NCBI RefSeq assembly: GCF_001457415.1
Contig: NZ_LN881723.1
Location: forward strand, 653,246 to 717,245
DNA: 64,000 bases
Direction of reading: 5' to 3'
DNA from: Gorillibacterium timonense
GTDB taxonomy: Bacteria > Bacillota > Bacilli > Paenibacillales > NBRC-103111
Part shown: positions 9,471 to 18,128 of the stretch, piece after piece
Layout: each line of letters starts with the position of its first letter
How positions within the stretch are numbered: the stretch's first letter is position 1
The notes under the pieces: model-generated
What the model was told of the DNA's origin: nothing
Database searches by the model: none
What the model saw: the letters and a program-made list of their open reading frames with translations, nothing else
Position numbers and translations under genes: made by a program

Positions 9471-9748
9471 GCTTCTCCCCCCTCTTCGACGGTGCCGTAA
9501 ATTCGGTCACTTTCTTCCCTTCGCAGCGCGACGGTCATCATTCGCACCCGGTATGCCACCGGATCTCCTAACGGGCTCTTCTGCAATACCTCCACGATCG
9601 CCCCGGGAACGAATCCGAGATCAAGCAGCCTGCGCCGCAGGACCCCCTCAACCGACATTCCGGTTATGCGAAATCGTTGTCCGGTAATCGCGGAGGACAG
9701 TTTTGTTGCTTCTGCTGATAAATACAAGATTCGTCCACTTCCTTCCAT
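9467..9748 (-). CDS. feoA: FeoA family protein
   Basis: 93 residues if the ATG at 9748 is used; a TTG at 9727 with GGAAGG ten bases upstream would give an 86-residue protein and is an equally good start. The SH3-like FeoA fold is recognisable in VLRRRLLDLGFVPGAIVEVLQKSPLGDPVAYRV. FeoA is a small cytoplasmic partner of FeoB in ferrous iron uptake. It is the first gene of the feoA-feoB(GTPase)-feoB(permease) operon, each joined by an overlap. Confidence 0.93.
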   Translation of the reverse strand: MEGSGRILYLSAEATKLSSAITGQRFRITGMSVEGVLRRRLLDLGFVPGAIVEVLQKSPLGDPVAYRVRMMTVALRREESDRIYGTVEEGGEA

Positions 9749-9957
9749 TTATTTTTCTGGACAGATAAAATTTTTACCTAGGGAAACATTTTGCCTAAAA
9801 AAAACCAAGATTCGCCACCGGACATCCTAATGCGGTTAATTCCAATAATCGTAATTTCCGTGCCCATTTCTACACTATGATCTTATCAAATGTTTTTTGC
9901 CTGTACAACACTATTTTTCCTTAAAGCAAAAAAATACTTAAAATTATTTTATTGTAA

Positions 9958-9972
9958 TGATATTAGTTATCA
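9958..9972. promoter_or_regulatory. Candidate Fur box upstream of feoA
   Basis: Minus strand TGATAACTAATATCA agrees with the Bacillus 7-1-7 Fur consensus TGATAATNATTATCA at 12 of 14 defined positions. It overlaps a possible -35 (TTGATA) with a -10-like TAAAAT about 16 bases on, so an iron-loaded repressor could block feo transcription. The rest of the 9749-10054 gap is AT-rich with no gene. Confidence 0.6.
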
Positions 9973-10054
9973 AAGCTTTTTCGATGAATTTATCCCATCT
10001 GCAGCAGCTCGGGCTACTCCAAGCGTTCGCCTTATCACCTTATTCGCTGGCGGA

Positions 10055-11128
10055 CTAAACCGTTCTTCTGCGGATGTAATATTGAAATAAATATTGAACC
10101 AGCACCTTCACTGCCGCGTAGAACGGAACGGCCAGGATCAAGCCGAGCACGCCTGCCACTTCACCGCCTGCAAGGAGTACCAGAATAATCGTCAGTGGAT
10201 GCATGTGAAGCGTGCGCCCGACCACTTGAGGAGAGATGATATTGCCTTCCAGGAGCTGAACGAGCCAGTTGACGATGACGACGTACAGCACCATTTTCCA
10301 GGAGAGGGTCAGGGCGAACAGGATGGCCGGAGCCGCGCCGAAATAAGGCCCGAGATAAGGAATGATGTTGGTCAAGGCGACCGCAGAGGCAAAAAGCAAC
10401 GGATACGGCATCCCCACGAGCCAATAGCCAAGCCAAGATAGAACTCCGACGATGATGCAGACGAGGAACTGGCCGCGCACATAGCTGCCGAGCGCATCAT
10501 CCACTTCCGAGAGAAGACGGATGGTTAGACGACGATGGTTCTTGGGGACGAAGGTGAGAATGCCCCGTTGAATTCCTTGGAAATCCTTCAAGATGTAGAA
10601 CGCCAGGAACGGGATGATGAACACGAGAAACACGGTGTTCAAGGTCGTCCCGATGCGGTCGATGTACCCGGATATCCCGGTGGAGATGCCCGATTCCAGC
10701 TTTGTGAGAGAACGGTTGATCCCGGCGCGAACGCTTTCTGGAATGTAGCGGTTATCGTTGTATTGGGCGATCAAATTTTGAGTTTTGGCCGTGAATTGCG
10801 GAAGATGCTCGTTCAGCTCCGTCAACTGCCGGACGAACATCGGAATGAGGTTGGCCATAATGACGGCAAACGAGGTGATGAAGAGGGCATAGATCAACAG
10901 GACCGCGATGCTGCGTGGGACCTTGGAGCGCTCATTCAGCAGGCAGACGATCGGATTGAGCACATAGGAGATGATCATCGCCACCAGGAAAGGCGCCAAG
11001 ACGGCGCTTAGAAAATGATAAATGGACATGAGCAGGGGTTTGATCTGCACGAGCATGAAGACGATGAGCAGCCCGAGCAGAATCATCACAAAGGCTTTGA
11101 ACCAACGGTTGTTAAAAAAAGAATCCAC
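10055..11128 (-). CDS. AI-2E family transporter (YrrI-like)
   Basis: 357 residues from a GTG at 11128 that has GGAGGTG upstream; a longer upstream reading lacks such a signal. Typical AI-2E/PerM pattern: two N-terminal membrane helices, a soluble loop (about residues 80-150), further helices, and the conserved stretch LTNIIPYLGPYFGAAPAI near residue 240. Members are quorum-signal exporters, ion/proton antiporters or of unknown function, so the substrate is open. In Bacillus the homologue yrrI lies next to alaS; here the SGNH and feo genes are between them. Confidence 0.9.
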   Translation of the reverse strand: MDSFFNNRWFKAFVMILLGLLIVFMLVQIKPLLMSIYHFLSAVLAPFLVAMIISYVLNPIVCLLNERSKVPRSIAVLLIYALFITSFAVIMANLIPMFVRQLTELNEHLPQFTAKTQNLIAQYNDNRYIPESVRAGINRSLTKLESGISTGISGYIDRIGTTLNTVFLVFIIPFLAFYILKDFQGIQRGILTFVPKNHRRLTIRLLSEVDDALGSYVRGQFLVCIIVGVLSWLGYWLVGMPYPLLFASAVALTNIIPYLGPYFGAAPAILFALTLSWKMVLYVVIVNWLVQLLEGNIISPQVVGRTLHMHPLTIILVLLAGGEVAGVLGLILAVPFYAAVKVLVQYLFQYYIRRRTV

Positions 11129-11327
11129 ATTCCCACCTCCGGCAGACAGACTGGCCTGCTTTACAGTATATGTGGAATCTTGTCCGGTTAATCCCGATCT
11201 CTGGCAAAGTGGAATCGTTCGCAAATCCAAAAACGCCCGGATTCTGAAAACCGGTTTGCACGAAGGCAAGCCATCTTTCAGAAACCGAGCGCTTGGCGTT
11301 TCAATGGTTTTCTTCCCTTCGGTTCAA

Positions 11328-11531
11328 TCAACCGTTGGCCTGCATCTGAGGCAGGATTTGGACGTCTTCGAAGAACAGGTCATCCAGAGAGCTGAGGGTT
11401 CCGTCTTCCTCAACCTGATACACCGACATTTTTTCTCCGTTAACCGTCAATTCAATAAAGCATCCCCAGCAATAAAATTGATGGGAGCCAATCTTGCCGA
11501 TATCTTTGGAATTGCAATTTGGACAACGCAT
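11328..11531 (-). CDS. Small zinc-ribbon protein
   Basis: 67 residues. An N-terminal CPNC and a CWGC 17 residues on form a four-cysteine zinc ribbon (MRCPNCNSKDIGKIGS, then YCWGCFIEL); the C-terminal half is acidic (EEDGTLSSLDDLFFEDV). The type recurs in Paenibacillus and Bacillus as an uncharacterised protein. It lies seven bases past the PRC-barrel gene stop and is likely cotranscribed with it. Function unknown. Confidence 0.8.
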   Translation of the reverse strand: MRCPNCNSKDIGKIGSHQFYCWGCFIELTVNGEKMSVYQVEEDGTLSSLDDLFFEDVQILPQMQANG

Positions 11532-11538
11532 TCCTGGA

Positions 11539-12057
11539 TCACCCTATCTCCTGAGTAGTGAGCGGTTTAAGTTCCCCGTGACTCTGCACCGGGACGATTA
11601 CAGCATCTTTGCCGAATGTGATCTTGTTCGGAAAAGGCAGCCACTTGCGCCCTTCCTTCACATCGGACAGAAACCCTTCCGACAATTCGAAGCCTAGTAT
11701 TCTTTTATCCAATTCCGATGCAATGTAAACATCTTCAATGACACCTAATTCTTGTCCATTTCTTGACAGAACGGGAAGGCCGGTGATTTTACGGTCCCTT
11801 AAGAGAAAGAATGTGGTATCCGAGCCTTCCGGACATTCCTTCACGACCATCCCGCGCGGCAGGATAACGGCATCCTCGCCTACGGAGACCCCTTCCACCC
11901 ATTCGACCGCCCTCGGCGCTTTAAACCAGACGCGCGTTTCGAGGAGCAAGCAGCAGGTGGTCCAATGATCAAACATGAGGTCCTGCACGGTTCCGATTTT
12001 TTGCCCTGTCGCCACCTCGATGACGGGAAGACCGACCAGATCGCGACCCTTGAACAA
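11539..12057 (-). CDS. PRC-barrel domain protein (YrrD-like)
   Basis: 172 residues. Two PRC-barrel repeats are visible: DLVGLPVIEVATGQKIGTVQDLMFD and KITGLPVLSRNGQELGVIEDVYI. The TTG at 12057 is preferred because AGGGAGG lies eight bases upstream; a TTG at 12111 gives 18 more residues but lacks a site. PRC barrels are protein-protein or RNA-binding modules; no catalytic residue is seen. In Bacillus yrrD lies near trmU-yrvO, which fits the neighbour cysteine desulfurase. Confidence 0.87.
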   Translation of the reverse strand: MFKGRDLVGLPVIEVATGQKIGTVQDLMFDHWTTCCLLLETRVWFKAPRAVEWVEGVSVGEDAVILPRGMVVKECPEGSDTTFFLLRDRKITGLPVLSRNGQELGVIEDVYIASELDKRILGFELSEGFLSDVKEGRKWLPFPNKITFGKDAVIVPVQSHGELKPLTTQEIG

Positions 12058-12165
12058 CCGGTATCCCTCCCTAAGCGAATGGCTGGAGAATTCTCCCTCT
12101 AGCTTAGCCAACTCGCCGGGATTTCATTCCTGTACCAAAAAAAGAGCCGTTTTATTTACTTACGT

Positions 12166-13302
12166 TTATCGGCAGACAAAGGTTGCAACAATTTCTGCCG
12201 CACGGACGATTTCTTCTTTCGTTGTCACCGGAGCGAAGCTGAAACGGATGGCCGAGCTTACACAGGACTTGTCCATGCCCATGGCAGTCAGCACATGGGA
12301 AGGCTCCAGCGAACCGGAGGTGCAAGCGGAACCACTCGCCGCGCAGACGCTGGCGAGATCCAGATTCATGAGCAGCGTCTCCGCCGATACCCCGGGAAAG
12401 CTGACGTTCAGGATATGCGGCAGCCGCTCGGTTTCATGTCCGTTTATGAGAAAGGCTCCCGTCGGAAGCAACCGGCTCAGCTCTCCAAGCAGAAGCTCGC
12501 GGAGGCTCTCCAAATAAGCACGTTTCTCGGCAAGTCGAGAAGCCGTGAGCGCAGCGGCTGCTCCAAAGCCGACGATTCCGGGAACATTCTCCGTCCCCGC
12601 CCGTCGATTCCGCTCCTGAGTTCCGCCGTAAAGCAGCGGCTGGAGCAGCACCTTATCTCCGACATACAAGGCTCCGACTCCCTTAGGCCCTCCGATCTTG
12701 TGGGAGGATAAGCTCATGAGATCAACTGGCAGCCGACGCATATCCAGAGGGACGGTGCCGAAGGCTTGTACGGCGTCCGTGTGGAAGAGAACCCCCGCCT
12801 CCTGCGCAATCGCTCCGATCTCCTCAATGGGCTGAAGCGTCCCGGTCTCGTTATTGGCGAGCATGATCGTGATCAGGAAGGTGTCCGGCCGGATGGCCCG
12901 GCGGACCTCCTCCGGGTTTACCCGGCCGGTCTTGTCCACCGGCAGATACGTCACCTGAACGCCCAGCTGTTCGAGGCGCTCGCAGGCATGAAGCACCGCA
13001 TGGTGCTCCGTGCCGGTCGTAATGACATGACCCGCATTCTGGTTGCGGGCCGCAAGGCCGAGAATGGCGAGGTTGTCGCTTTCCGTGCCTCCACTTGTAA
13101 ATAGGATGCGCCGTCCCGAAACATTCAGGGCGGCGCCAAGGGTCTCTCTGGCTTCCGTGACGGCGGCTAAGGCGTCACGGCCATAGGAATGGATGCTCGA
13201 AGGATTTCCGTACTGTTCTGTCATATAAGGAAGCATGCGTGCGAGCGCCTCTGGATGCATAGGCGTAGCAGCCGCATGGTCAAGGTAAATGGTCGTTCCC
13301 AT
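12166..13302 (-). CDS. Cysteine desulfurase (IscS/NifS family, YrvO-like)
   Basis: 378 residues from an ATG preceded by GGAGG. Pyridoxal-phosphate-dependent class V aminotransferase fold: N-terminal TIYLDHAAATPMHPEA, TSGGTESDNLAI, the His of TGTEHHAVL, the lysine in SLSSHKIGGPKG that holds PLP, RAGTENV, and the catalytic-cysteine loop CAASGSACTSGSLEPSHVL. It removes sulfur from cysteine; in Bacillus YrvO feeds MnmA for 2-thiouridine in tRNA. Here mnmA is 11.5 kb away beyond an accessory island and points the other way. Confidence 0.95.
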   Translation of the reverse strand: MGTTIYLDHAAATPMHPEALARMLPYMTEQYGNPSSIHSYGRDALAAVTEARETLGAALNVSGRRILFTSGGTESDNLAILGLAARNQNAGHVITTGTEHHAVLHACERLEQLGVQVTYLPVDKTGRVNPEEVRRAIRPDTFLITIMLANNETGTLQPIEEIGAIAQEAGVLFHTDAVQAFGTVPLDMRRLPVDLMSLSSHKIGGPKGVGALYVGDKVLLQPLLYGGTQERNRRAGTENVPGIVGFGAAAALTASRLAEKRAYLESLRELLLGELSRLLPTGAFLINGHETERLPHILNVSFPGVSAETLLMNLDLASVCAASGSACTSGSLEPSHVLTAMGMDKSCVSSAIRFSFAPVTTKEEIVRAAEIVATFVCR

Positions 13303-13469
13303 CAAGAAATACCTCCGAAATTGAATTGTGTCAGATTGAATTTTATGATACTCCTTTTCCGGAACCCCAATCAAGTACGATTTCATCATTTTTTCCCAAA
13401 ATCAATAAAAAGGTAACATGGGCCATGATCAATTGCACAACTTTCATCGACAGTTCATAGCTTAAATCC

Positions 13470-13757
13470 CTATTCTCCATAAACGGAGTGTTCAAATTCT
13501 TCTTTCGTCAACCCAAAGAGAAGTTCATTATGATAGATACCGCTAAGGTTGATCCCCCCAACGTTATCCCCATTCAAATTTTCAATGGTAAAGATGATTC
13601 TCTCGTGATTCCTTGAAAAATCGGCATACTCTTCAGCAAACCTTTTGGCTTCCGCTAGGGTAGGAGGTAATTCCACCTGATAGTCAAGCAGCCGTCCAAA
13701 AGCTCTATCCACTTTCTTGCGAAACCTTTCCCTAAATTCTTCTTTCCCCTCTCTCAC
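13470..13757 (-). pseudogene. GNAT acetyltransferase remnant with internal deletion
   Basis: 95 codons. The first part (AFGRLLDYQVELPPTLAEAKRFA, then ERIIFTIENLNGDNVGGINLSGI) is the usual front of a GNAT protein, and the last residues ELLFGLTKEEFE are the usual end. The acetyl-CoA-binding middle (R/Q-x-x-G-x-G/A loop and the following helix) is absent: INLSGI runs straight into YHNELLFGL. The join is in frame, so this is best read as an internal deletion of roughly 75 residues; the start (GTG) is also atypical. It is probably inactive. Confidence 0.65.
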
Positions 13758-13819
13758 GAAAAAAGCTCACCGCGACTGCTGGCCGGGTGAGCTTCAACGT
13801 GTAGGGTTGGCATTAAGAA

Positions 13820-14369
13820 TTACAGATTACAATCACTCTCTTTCAAAAAGGGGGCTTCTAGATCATGCTGTGCGAGCAAAGGCTTGTCGATCGGGAACGG
13901 GATGCATAGATCCGGGTCATTCCATGCGATTCCTCTTCTATAATCCTGGTGAAAATAGTGGTCAATTTTCATTACGACATTCGTATGATCTTCCAACGAG
14001 AGAAAGGCATGACCAAATCCTGTGGGAATGTAGAACTGCTTCCGATTCTCCGCGGATAATTCCACACATGCCCACTGCTTATAAGTGGCTGAATCTTTCC
14101 TTAAATCAATGGCATAATCGAGTCCGCTTCCTTTGGTACAATATATTAGCTTTGTTTGTGCCATTGGATGGTTTTGATAGTGAATGCCGTATAAGGTGCC
14201 CGCCTTTACAGGACAATATACATTCTCCTCAACAAAATGCGTATCAATTCCCGCTTCATGTAGCTCTCGATCTGAAAAAAGGGGGATAGGAGCCACCTCT
14301 CGTATCCACATGCTTTTCATACTCGAGTATCAGGACCCCTGGTAAATTCGTCAGTGTAACGTTAAGCAT
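13820..14369 (-). pseudogene. dTDP-4-dehydrorhamnose 3,5-epimerase-like (RmlC), frameshifted
   Basis: The cupin epimerase pattern is clear: GTLYGIHYQNHPMAQTKLIYC, DLRKDSATYKQW, FYIPTGFGHAFLSLED. The natural start is an ATG at 14369 with GGAGGA eight bases upstream, giving MLNVTLTNLPGVLILEYEKHV, the normal N-terminus; but that frame must shift near 14275-14285, where an A6-G5 run lies, to reach the rest. Length 550 bases, that is 183 codons plus one base. Without the shift only a protein from an internal ATG at 14320 is made. Either a pseudogene or a one-base sequencing error. No other rhamnose gene is nearby. Confidence 0.75.
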
Positions 14370-14433
14370 ACAAGGATTCCTCCAGATTATGACTTACCAT
14401 GACTTCCACCATGGAATAGTAAGCTGTTTATCG

Positions 14434-14537
14434 TTAATGACTAGCAAACCATTCCGTAGCATAGTCGTCGCTGATGACAGGATAATGATACTGCCATAAC
14501 TTGCAGTTTGGACAGCTAGTTTCCGGAATAAATTTTC
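14434..14537 (-). other. Short coding-like remnant with CPNC motif
   Basis: In one minus-strand frame 33 codons without a start read KFIPETSCPNCKLWQYHYPVI and end in ATEWFASH then stop. The text looks protein-like but has no start or ribosome site, so it is probably the tail of a lost gene. Confidence 0.3.
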
Positions 14538-14558
14538 ATTAAGGATGCACGGGATCCC

Positions 14559-14957
14559 TTATTTGTCGTAAACGACTTCCGTTCCCGCAATAAAATCATG
14601 AATCGATCGTTTATCTTCTCGAAGTCCAACCATAAACGCACTGATGATTACAGCAATCCCAAAGGTTAGTCCATATATAATTCCTCCAATTACGTTGCGT
14701 AATAACATGGTTCCGAACCCTGGTGAGGAATGGTCAAAGACTTTTCTGATTTTGATCCCACAGATGCGCTTTCCAATGGTGTATCCATCCCACATAATCG
14801 GAACCAGCAAAGAGTACAAAAAGGACAAGAGATCTGTTAAGTATTCATCACTTGAATAACCGCCAGTCATTACAGAAGAAAGAATGCTCAAGGGTATACC
14901 GATAATAATCGCATCTAGCAGCATTGCTCCGAGTCGAATCCAAAAGCCCGCTTTCAT
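14559..14957 (-). CDS. RDD family membrane protein
   Basis: 132 residues. Starts KAGFWIRLGAMLLDAIIIGIP, the RDD-type first helix (Arg, then Asp-Asp replaced by LD), with further membrane helices at about residues 40-60 and 85-115, and the conserved YTIGKRICGIKIR loop. RDD proteins are small inner-membrane proteins of unclear, perhaps transport, function. It precedes nothing obvious in the accessory island; the base composition is AT-rich compared with the core genes. It lies 14 bases downstream of an acetyltransferase gene. Confidence 0.88.
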   Translation of the reverse strand: MKAGFWIRLGAMLLDAIIIGIPLSILSSVMTGGYSSDEYLTDLLSFLYSLLVPIMWDGYTIGKRICGIKIRKVFDHSSPGFGTMLLRNVIGGIIYGLTFGIAVIISAFMVGLREDKRSIHDFIAGTEVVYDK

Positions 14958-14971
14958 ACCTTGTTCGCTCC

Positions 14972-15433
14972 CTACATAATCTCTATCATCATTCTTGTAA
15001 ATCTAATGCCGTTTATTGTCTTCTCCTCCTCCATACAGCGCAATCCCTGTTTTCTATAAAAGTCCACTGAATTGGGTGCAGAATTGACTGTGATGGTCTT
15101 AACGTTCTGAATTCGAAAACGATCGACAATGTACTTAATCAGAGCAGTTCCTATTCCAAGACCTCTAAAGTCATTATGAATAAACAACATAGAAATGTGA
15201 TTCATATTTCTCACTTCGATTATGCCAACCATTAACTCATCCGAAGATGCAACATAAATCTGATGACCATTGGATAGTCTTTCATTCGTTGCATTCAAAT
15301 CTATGTATTTATAAAATTCATGAATACCTTCAGGAGCGTAGTTAGGTGAGACCTGTGTATCAAACGAATCCTTAACAAGTTTTATAACGGAACCGATCTC
15401 ATTGGATGATACCAGGTTTATCGTAATTCCCAT
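14972..15433 (-). CDS. GNAT family N-acetyltransferase
   Basis: 153 residues with a complete GNAT fold: MLFIHNDFRGLGIGTALIKYIV (motif A, RGLGIGTAL for acetyl-CoA), then VKTITVNSAPNSVDFYRKQGL (motif B). GAAGGTGAGG precedes the ATG. The acceptor substrate cannot be inferred. It stands in the accessory island directly upstream of the RDD gene in the same direction, so the two may be cotranscribed. Confidence 0.9.
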   Translation of the reverse strand: MGITINLVSSNEIGSVIKLVKDSFDTQVSPNYAPEGIHEFYKYIDLNATNERLSNGHQIYVASSDELMVGIIEVRNMNHISMLFIHNDFRGLGIGTALIKYIVDRFRIQNVKTITVNSAPNSVDFYRKQGLRCMEEEKTINGIRFTRMMIEIM

Positions 15434-15462
15434 GAATGAACCTCACCTTCTTTCTTATCTGA

Positions 15463-15673
15463 TTACATCTTCATCAAATTTATTATCGGAGCTGTTTCCA
15501 ACTCTTCAAATTTTATCCCGCCTTTATCCAGATAGTACTTGCTATGAACCTTCTCCAAAATGAATACCTATTGGCTTTGTATCCATTTCACGAAAACCAT
15601 ATTCTTTCGCTTCCGAAATGATCTTTGTTTCGTCTTCACGTTCCCGTTGTTTAATAGTCTCGTGAACTGTCAT
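15463..15673 (-). pseudogene. Small gene with probable one-base frameshift
   Basis: From an ATG at 15673 with AAGGAGA upstream there are 43 codons (MTVHETIKQRERED, later DTKPIGIHFGEGS) to a stop at 15542. Shifting one base at GGTTCATAG continues HSKYYLDKGGIKFEELETAP and so on to a stop at 15463, which looks like the natural end. The span is 211 bases, 70 codons plus one base. Not similar to any family I recognise; either a broken small gene or a sequencing error. Confidence 0.5.
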
Positions 15674-15705
15674 TTGTTCTTCTCCTTAAAAAATCCTTCC
15701 TTCGA

Positions 15706-15906
15706 TTAGCTTTCAATCACGTCATTAATAAAATCAATGATTCTCGAGAATTCATAATCAGGTTTCATCAAGAATTCACTGCCATGCGAATGATCCAACC
15801 AATTTACTCCAGCTGTTAATACGTTAGCTCTTTTGCCAGCTTCGATATCTGCATGACTGTCTCCAACAAATAATGCTTCTTGCGGCGAACAATTCAATGT
15901 ATTCAT
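15706..15906 (-). pseudogene. HAD-type phosphatase, C-terminal fragment
   Basis: 66 codons matching only the last part of a phosphoglycolate-phosphatase-like HAD protein: PQEALFVGDSHADIEAGKRANVLTAGVNWL contains motif IV (GDSHADIEAG). The N-terminal DxDGT nucleophile and the Lys motif are missing; the upstream gene ends 20 bases before. Probably a truncated remnant. Confidence 0.7.
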
Positions 15907-15927
15907 AACCCGAGAGGTTATATGGCA

Positions 15928-16410
15928 TTAATTCTTAAGTAAGGTACCTATTTTCTCTGAAAAGCTCTCCCAGTCACTACTATAGCTAATATTCGCTCCC
16001 CACCCAGCTGATCTCAGATGATCCCTTAAATCTATTAATTCATTCACTTCTTTATCCGTTACCTTTTGATCAGGAAAGCCTGTATACGTTGGATAATTCG
16101 TAAAATACCAATACAAATTCCATAAATCGTCTTCTTGATTCTTTGATATTACTCCCAAATCTTTTCCTGTAACCATCAGATTATGGATACTTTCTCTTAC
16201 ATCTTCGATTTTTTCGACTACATGATTTTCATCTTCCCATTTATTTTTCATCTGATAATCAAGAGCACTTTCTAATTGAACTAAATTGTTCTGAACTTCA
16301 AGAGTAGAATTCGAATAGAAATCTGCTAATCGATCCGCCTTCAAAAATACGTATGTGATTAAAAGAACATTTAGAGCAACAGATATTACAGTAAAAATTC
16401 GATTTTTCAA
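15928..16410 (-). CDS. Hypothetical membrane-anchored protein
   Basis: 160 residues. One hydrophobic N-terminal segment (about residues 6-23, FTVISVALNVLLITYVFL) with positive residues before it, then a soluble, largely helical region rich in Asn/Glu/Trp (NQEDDLWNLYWYFTNYPTYTGF). No lipobox. I do not recognise a family. AT-rich like its neighbours, consistent with island origin. Confidence 0.65.
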   Translation of the reverse strand: MKNRIFTVISVALNVLLITYVFLKADRLADFYSNSTLEVQNNLVQLESALDYQMKNKWEDENHVVEKIEDVRESIHNLMVTGKDLGVISKNQEDDLWNLYWYFTNYPTYTGFPDQKVTDKEVNELIDLRDHLRSAGWGANISYSSDWESFSEKIGTLLKN

Positions 16411-16472
16411 TTAATCACCTATCCTCTGTGTTTATCCATCTAGCTACCAAGAGGTGAAACCCTTCATCGCCA

Positions 16473-16997
16473 TTATTGAGATGCAAACTGCCTGCATTGC
16501 TTTCGCAAATCTTGAAGTTCCTTTAATTTATATGGATTGTCTTTAATATTCATTATTGGCTTCAAATCATTTATCAAAGCTCTTTCTGTCACATCAAGTA
16601 ACTCCTTATCCACAATATGCCAACTGACAAATAAATTTACGTTAATCCAATTAATTATTTTCATTGTGTCTTCCACTGAGAATTTGTAATTCTTTGAAAA
16701 ACCCTTTACTGGTCGATATCCGATTACAGCTCCAATACTTCTAAAAAAGGATGCTGGACTTTTATGTCTTAAGTCTTGATGAACAAGTCTTTCGAGTAAG
16801 CTGTTTGATGCTTGACCCACATATAGGATTTTATGGTTTCGAGTGATTAATTCCGTTCGAAATGGATCTGTCAGCAGATTTACATCGCTGATTGCTATAC
16901 AATAAACCCCCGGTTGGCCTGGTACGTATTGTTCGGCGTCTCTTGCGAGAATGATAGTATTCATCAATATCGCTTTGATTTCATCCATGCTATTCAT
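16473..16997 (-). CDS. GIY-YIG nuclease family protein
   Basis: 174 residues from an ATG with GAAGG eight bases upstream. The GIY-YIG core is present: PGVYCIAISD (GIY equivalent GVY), then KILYVGQASNSLLERL (YIG equivalent YVG) with the conserved Arg, and an acidic residue later in DVTERALINDLKP (Glu/Asn motif). Such domains cut DNA as nucleases in homing, repair or restriction; there is no accompanying DNA-binding domain, so its target is unknown. AT-rich and within the island. Confidence 0.8.
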   Translation of the reverse strand: MNSMDEIKAILMNTIILARDAEQYVPGQPGVYCIAISDVNLLTDPFRTELITRNHKILYVGQASNSLLERLVHQDLRHKSPASFFRSIGAVIGYRPVKGFSKNYKFSVEDTMKIINWINVNLFVSWHIVDKELLDVTERALINDLKPIMNIKDNPYKLKELQDLRKQCRQFASQ

Positions 16998-17052
16998 TAA
17001 TTTCACCTTCTTAACGAATGTTTCTGACGGTGTTAGCCGAAATTCCTGTCCT

Positions 17053-17763
17053 CTATGAATTTGCTACAAGAAAGTCCTTTAATTCATTCAAGTTATCAAA
17101 TTGATACTTGGCTCTGCTATCGCTGTGTCTGACTAATATGCCTTTAATCCCTACTTGTTCGGCCCCTAAAACATCCGCATGAATGTTGTCTCCAATCATC
17201 CACACAGGATTGCTCCTCGAAGTTTTTTCCAAAGCCAGCTTATAGATCGCAGGATTTGGCTTCTCATAACCAACTTCAGAAGAATTTATGATATCAGAAA
17301 CGAAATTCCCTAATCCCAGATAATCTGTAATCCTTCTGAGTTCTGGAACATGGTTTGAAACGATGATGTGATTCCAACCAAAATCCTTCAGGACTTTTAA
17401 TGTCGGCAGTGAATCATCGAATAGCTGCCAAGTTTTAAGATCTAGATATCTCGATTGGGCATCTACAGCTAATTGTTCCGACTGTGATTCGGAATAACCG
17501 AGTTTTTGATAACCCCTCTGGAACAGCCCCCTAATAGGTGCCCACCATCGTTCAGATGTATGTAAATGAGTATGCTCAACATCCGGTTCATGCCATGGAA
17601 AACCACTTCTCAGAAAGGCACCAATGTCTTCAAGTGTTATTTCTGTCTCTGGATCTTTATCTTTGATTGCTTCAAGCATCGACATGCTCCAAGCTCGACC
17701 GTGATGGCCATCTATTCTGTACCCTAAAGTTCCATCAAAATCCCACAATAAAAACCCACTCAA
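17053..17763 (-). CDS. HAD family hydrolase
   Basis: 236 residues starting at a TTG with AGGAGG nine bases upstream. HAD motifs: I LLWDFDGTLG (nucleophile Asp), II HIIVSNHVPE (Ser), III Lys in VGYEKPNPAIYK, IV MIGDNIHADVLGAEQVG. A cap of about 120 residues separates I and II. Likely a phosphatase or phosphonatase-like enzyme in the cytoplasm; the substrate is unknown. Ends before a strong terminator hairpin only in the opposite sense; it is within the accessory island. Confidence 0.92.
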   Translation of the reverse strand: MSGFLLWDFDGTLGYRIDGHHGRAWSMSMLEAIKDKDPETEITLEDIGAFLRSGFPWHEPDVEHTHLHTSERWWAPIRGLFQRGYQKLGYSESQSEQLAVDAQSRYLDLKTWQLFDDSLPTLKVLKDFGWNHIIVSNHVPELRRITDYLGLGNFVSDIINSSEVGYEKPNPAIYKLALEKTSRSNPVWMIGDNIHADVLGAEQVGIKGILVRHSDSRAKYQFDNLNELKDFLVANS

Positions 17764-17837
17764 CTAGTTCAACCTCCTGAGTTGCAAAATCATACAAGCA
17801 GGAAATTCTGCTGCCCTTACTCGTATTCACGACAAAA

Positions 17838-17876
17838 CCCAGCCTTAGATAGCTCCTATCTGAGGCTGGGTCTTGT
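17838..17876. terminator. Long hairpin upstream of the HAD gene
   Basis: ACCCAGCCT..AGATAG paired with CTATCT..AGGCTGGGT, with T-rich flank on the minus strand. It probably ends transcripts that arrive from the 18-kb region on the minus strand before the HAD gene; a second hairpin with a T tail (ACAAGAGACCTT/AAGGTCTCTTGTTTT) is at 18029-18071 on the plus strand. The 17764-18195 interval has no other supported gene. Confidence 0.6.
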
Positions 17877-18128
17877 GTTGTCTGAGTCATCTTCCATGAT
17901 TATACATCTGATAAACGAAGGGCGATAGCCCCGATACCTCTTTCATTCCCTCCTGTCGCTCAAGAGGATACGAAAGAACGCCTTTCATAATGAATTGGGT
18001 TATGCCGATTCCATCTTCATAAAATGGACAAGAGACCTTGCGTCGCCCCCCGGCGAAAGGTCTCTTGTTTTGCGCGAGGCTAACTGGAATAAAAAAATAA
18101 TTTGGTGATATTTTTGGGCCTTCTCTTA

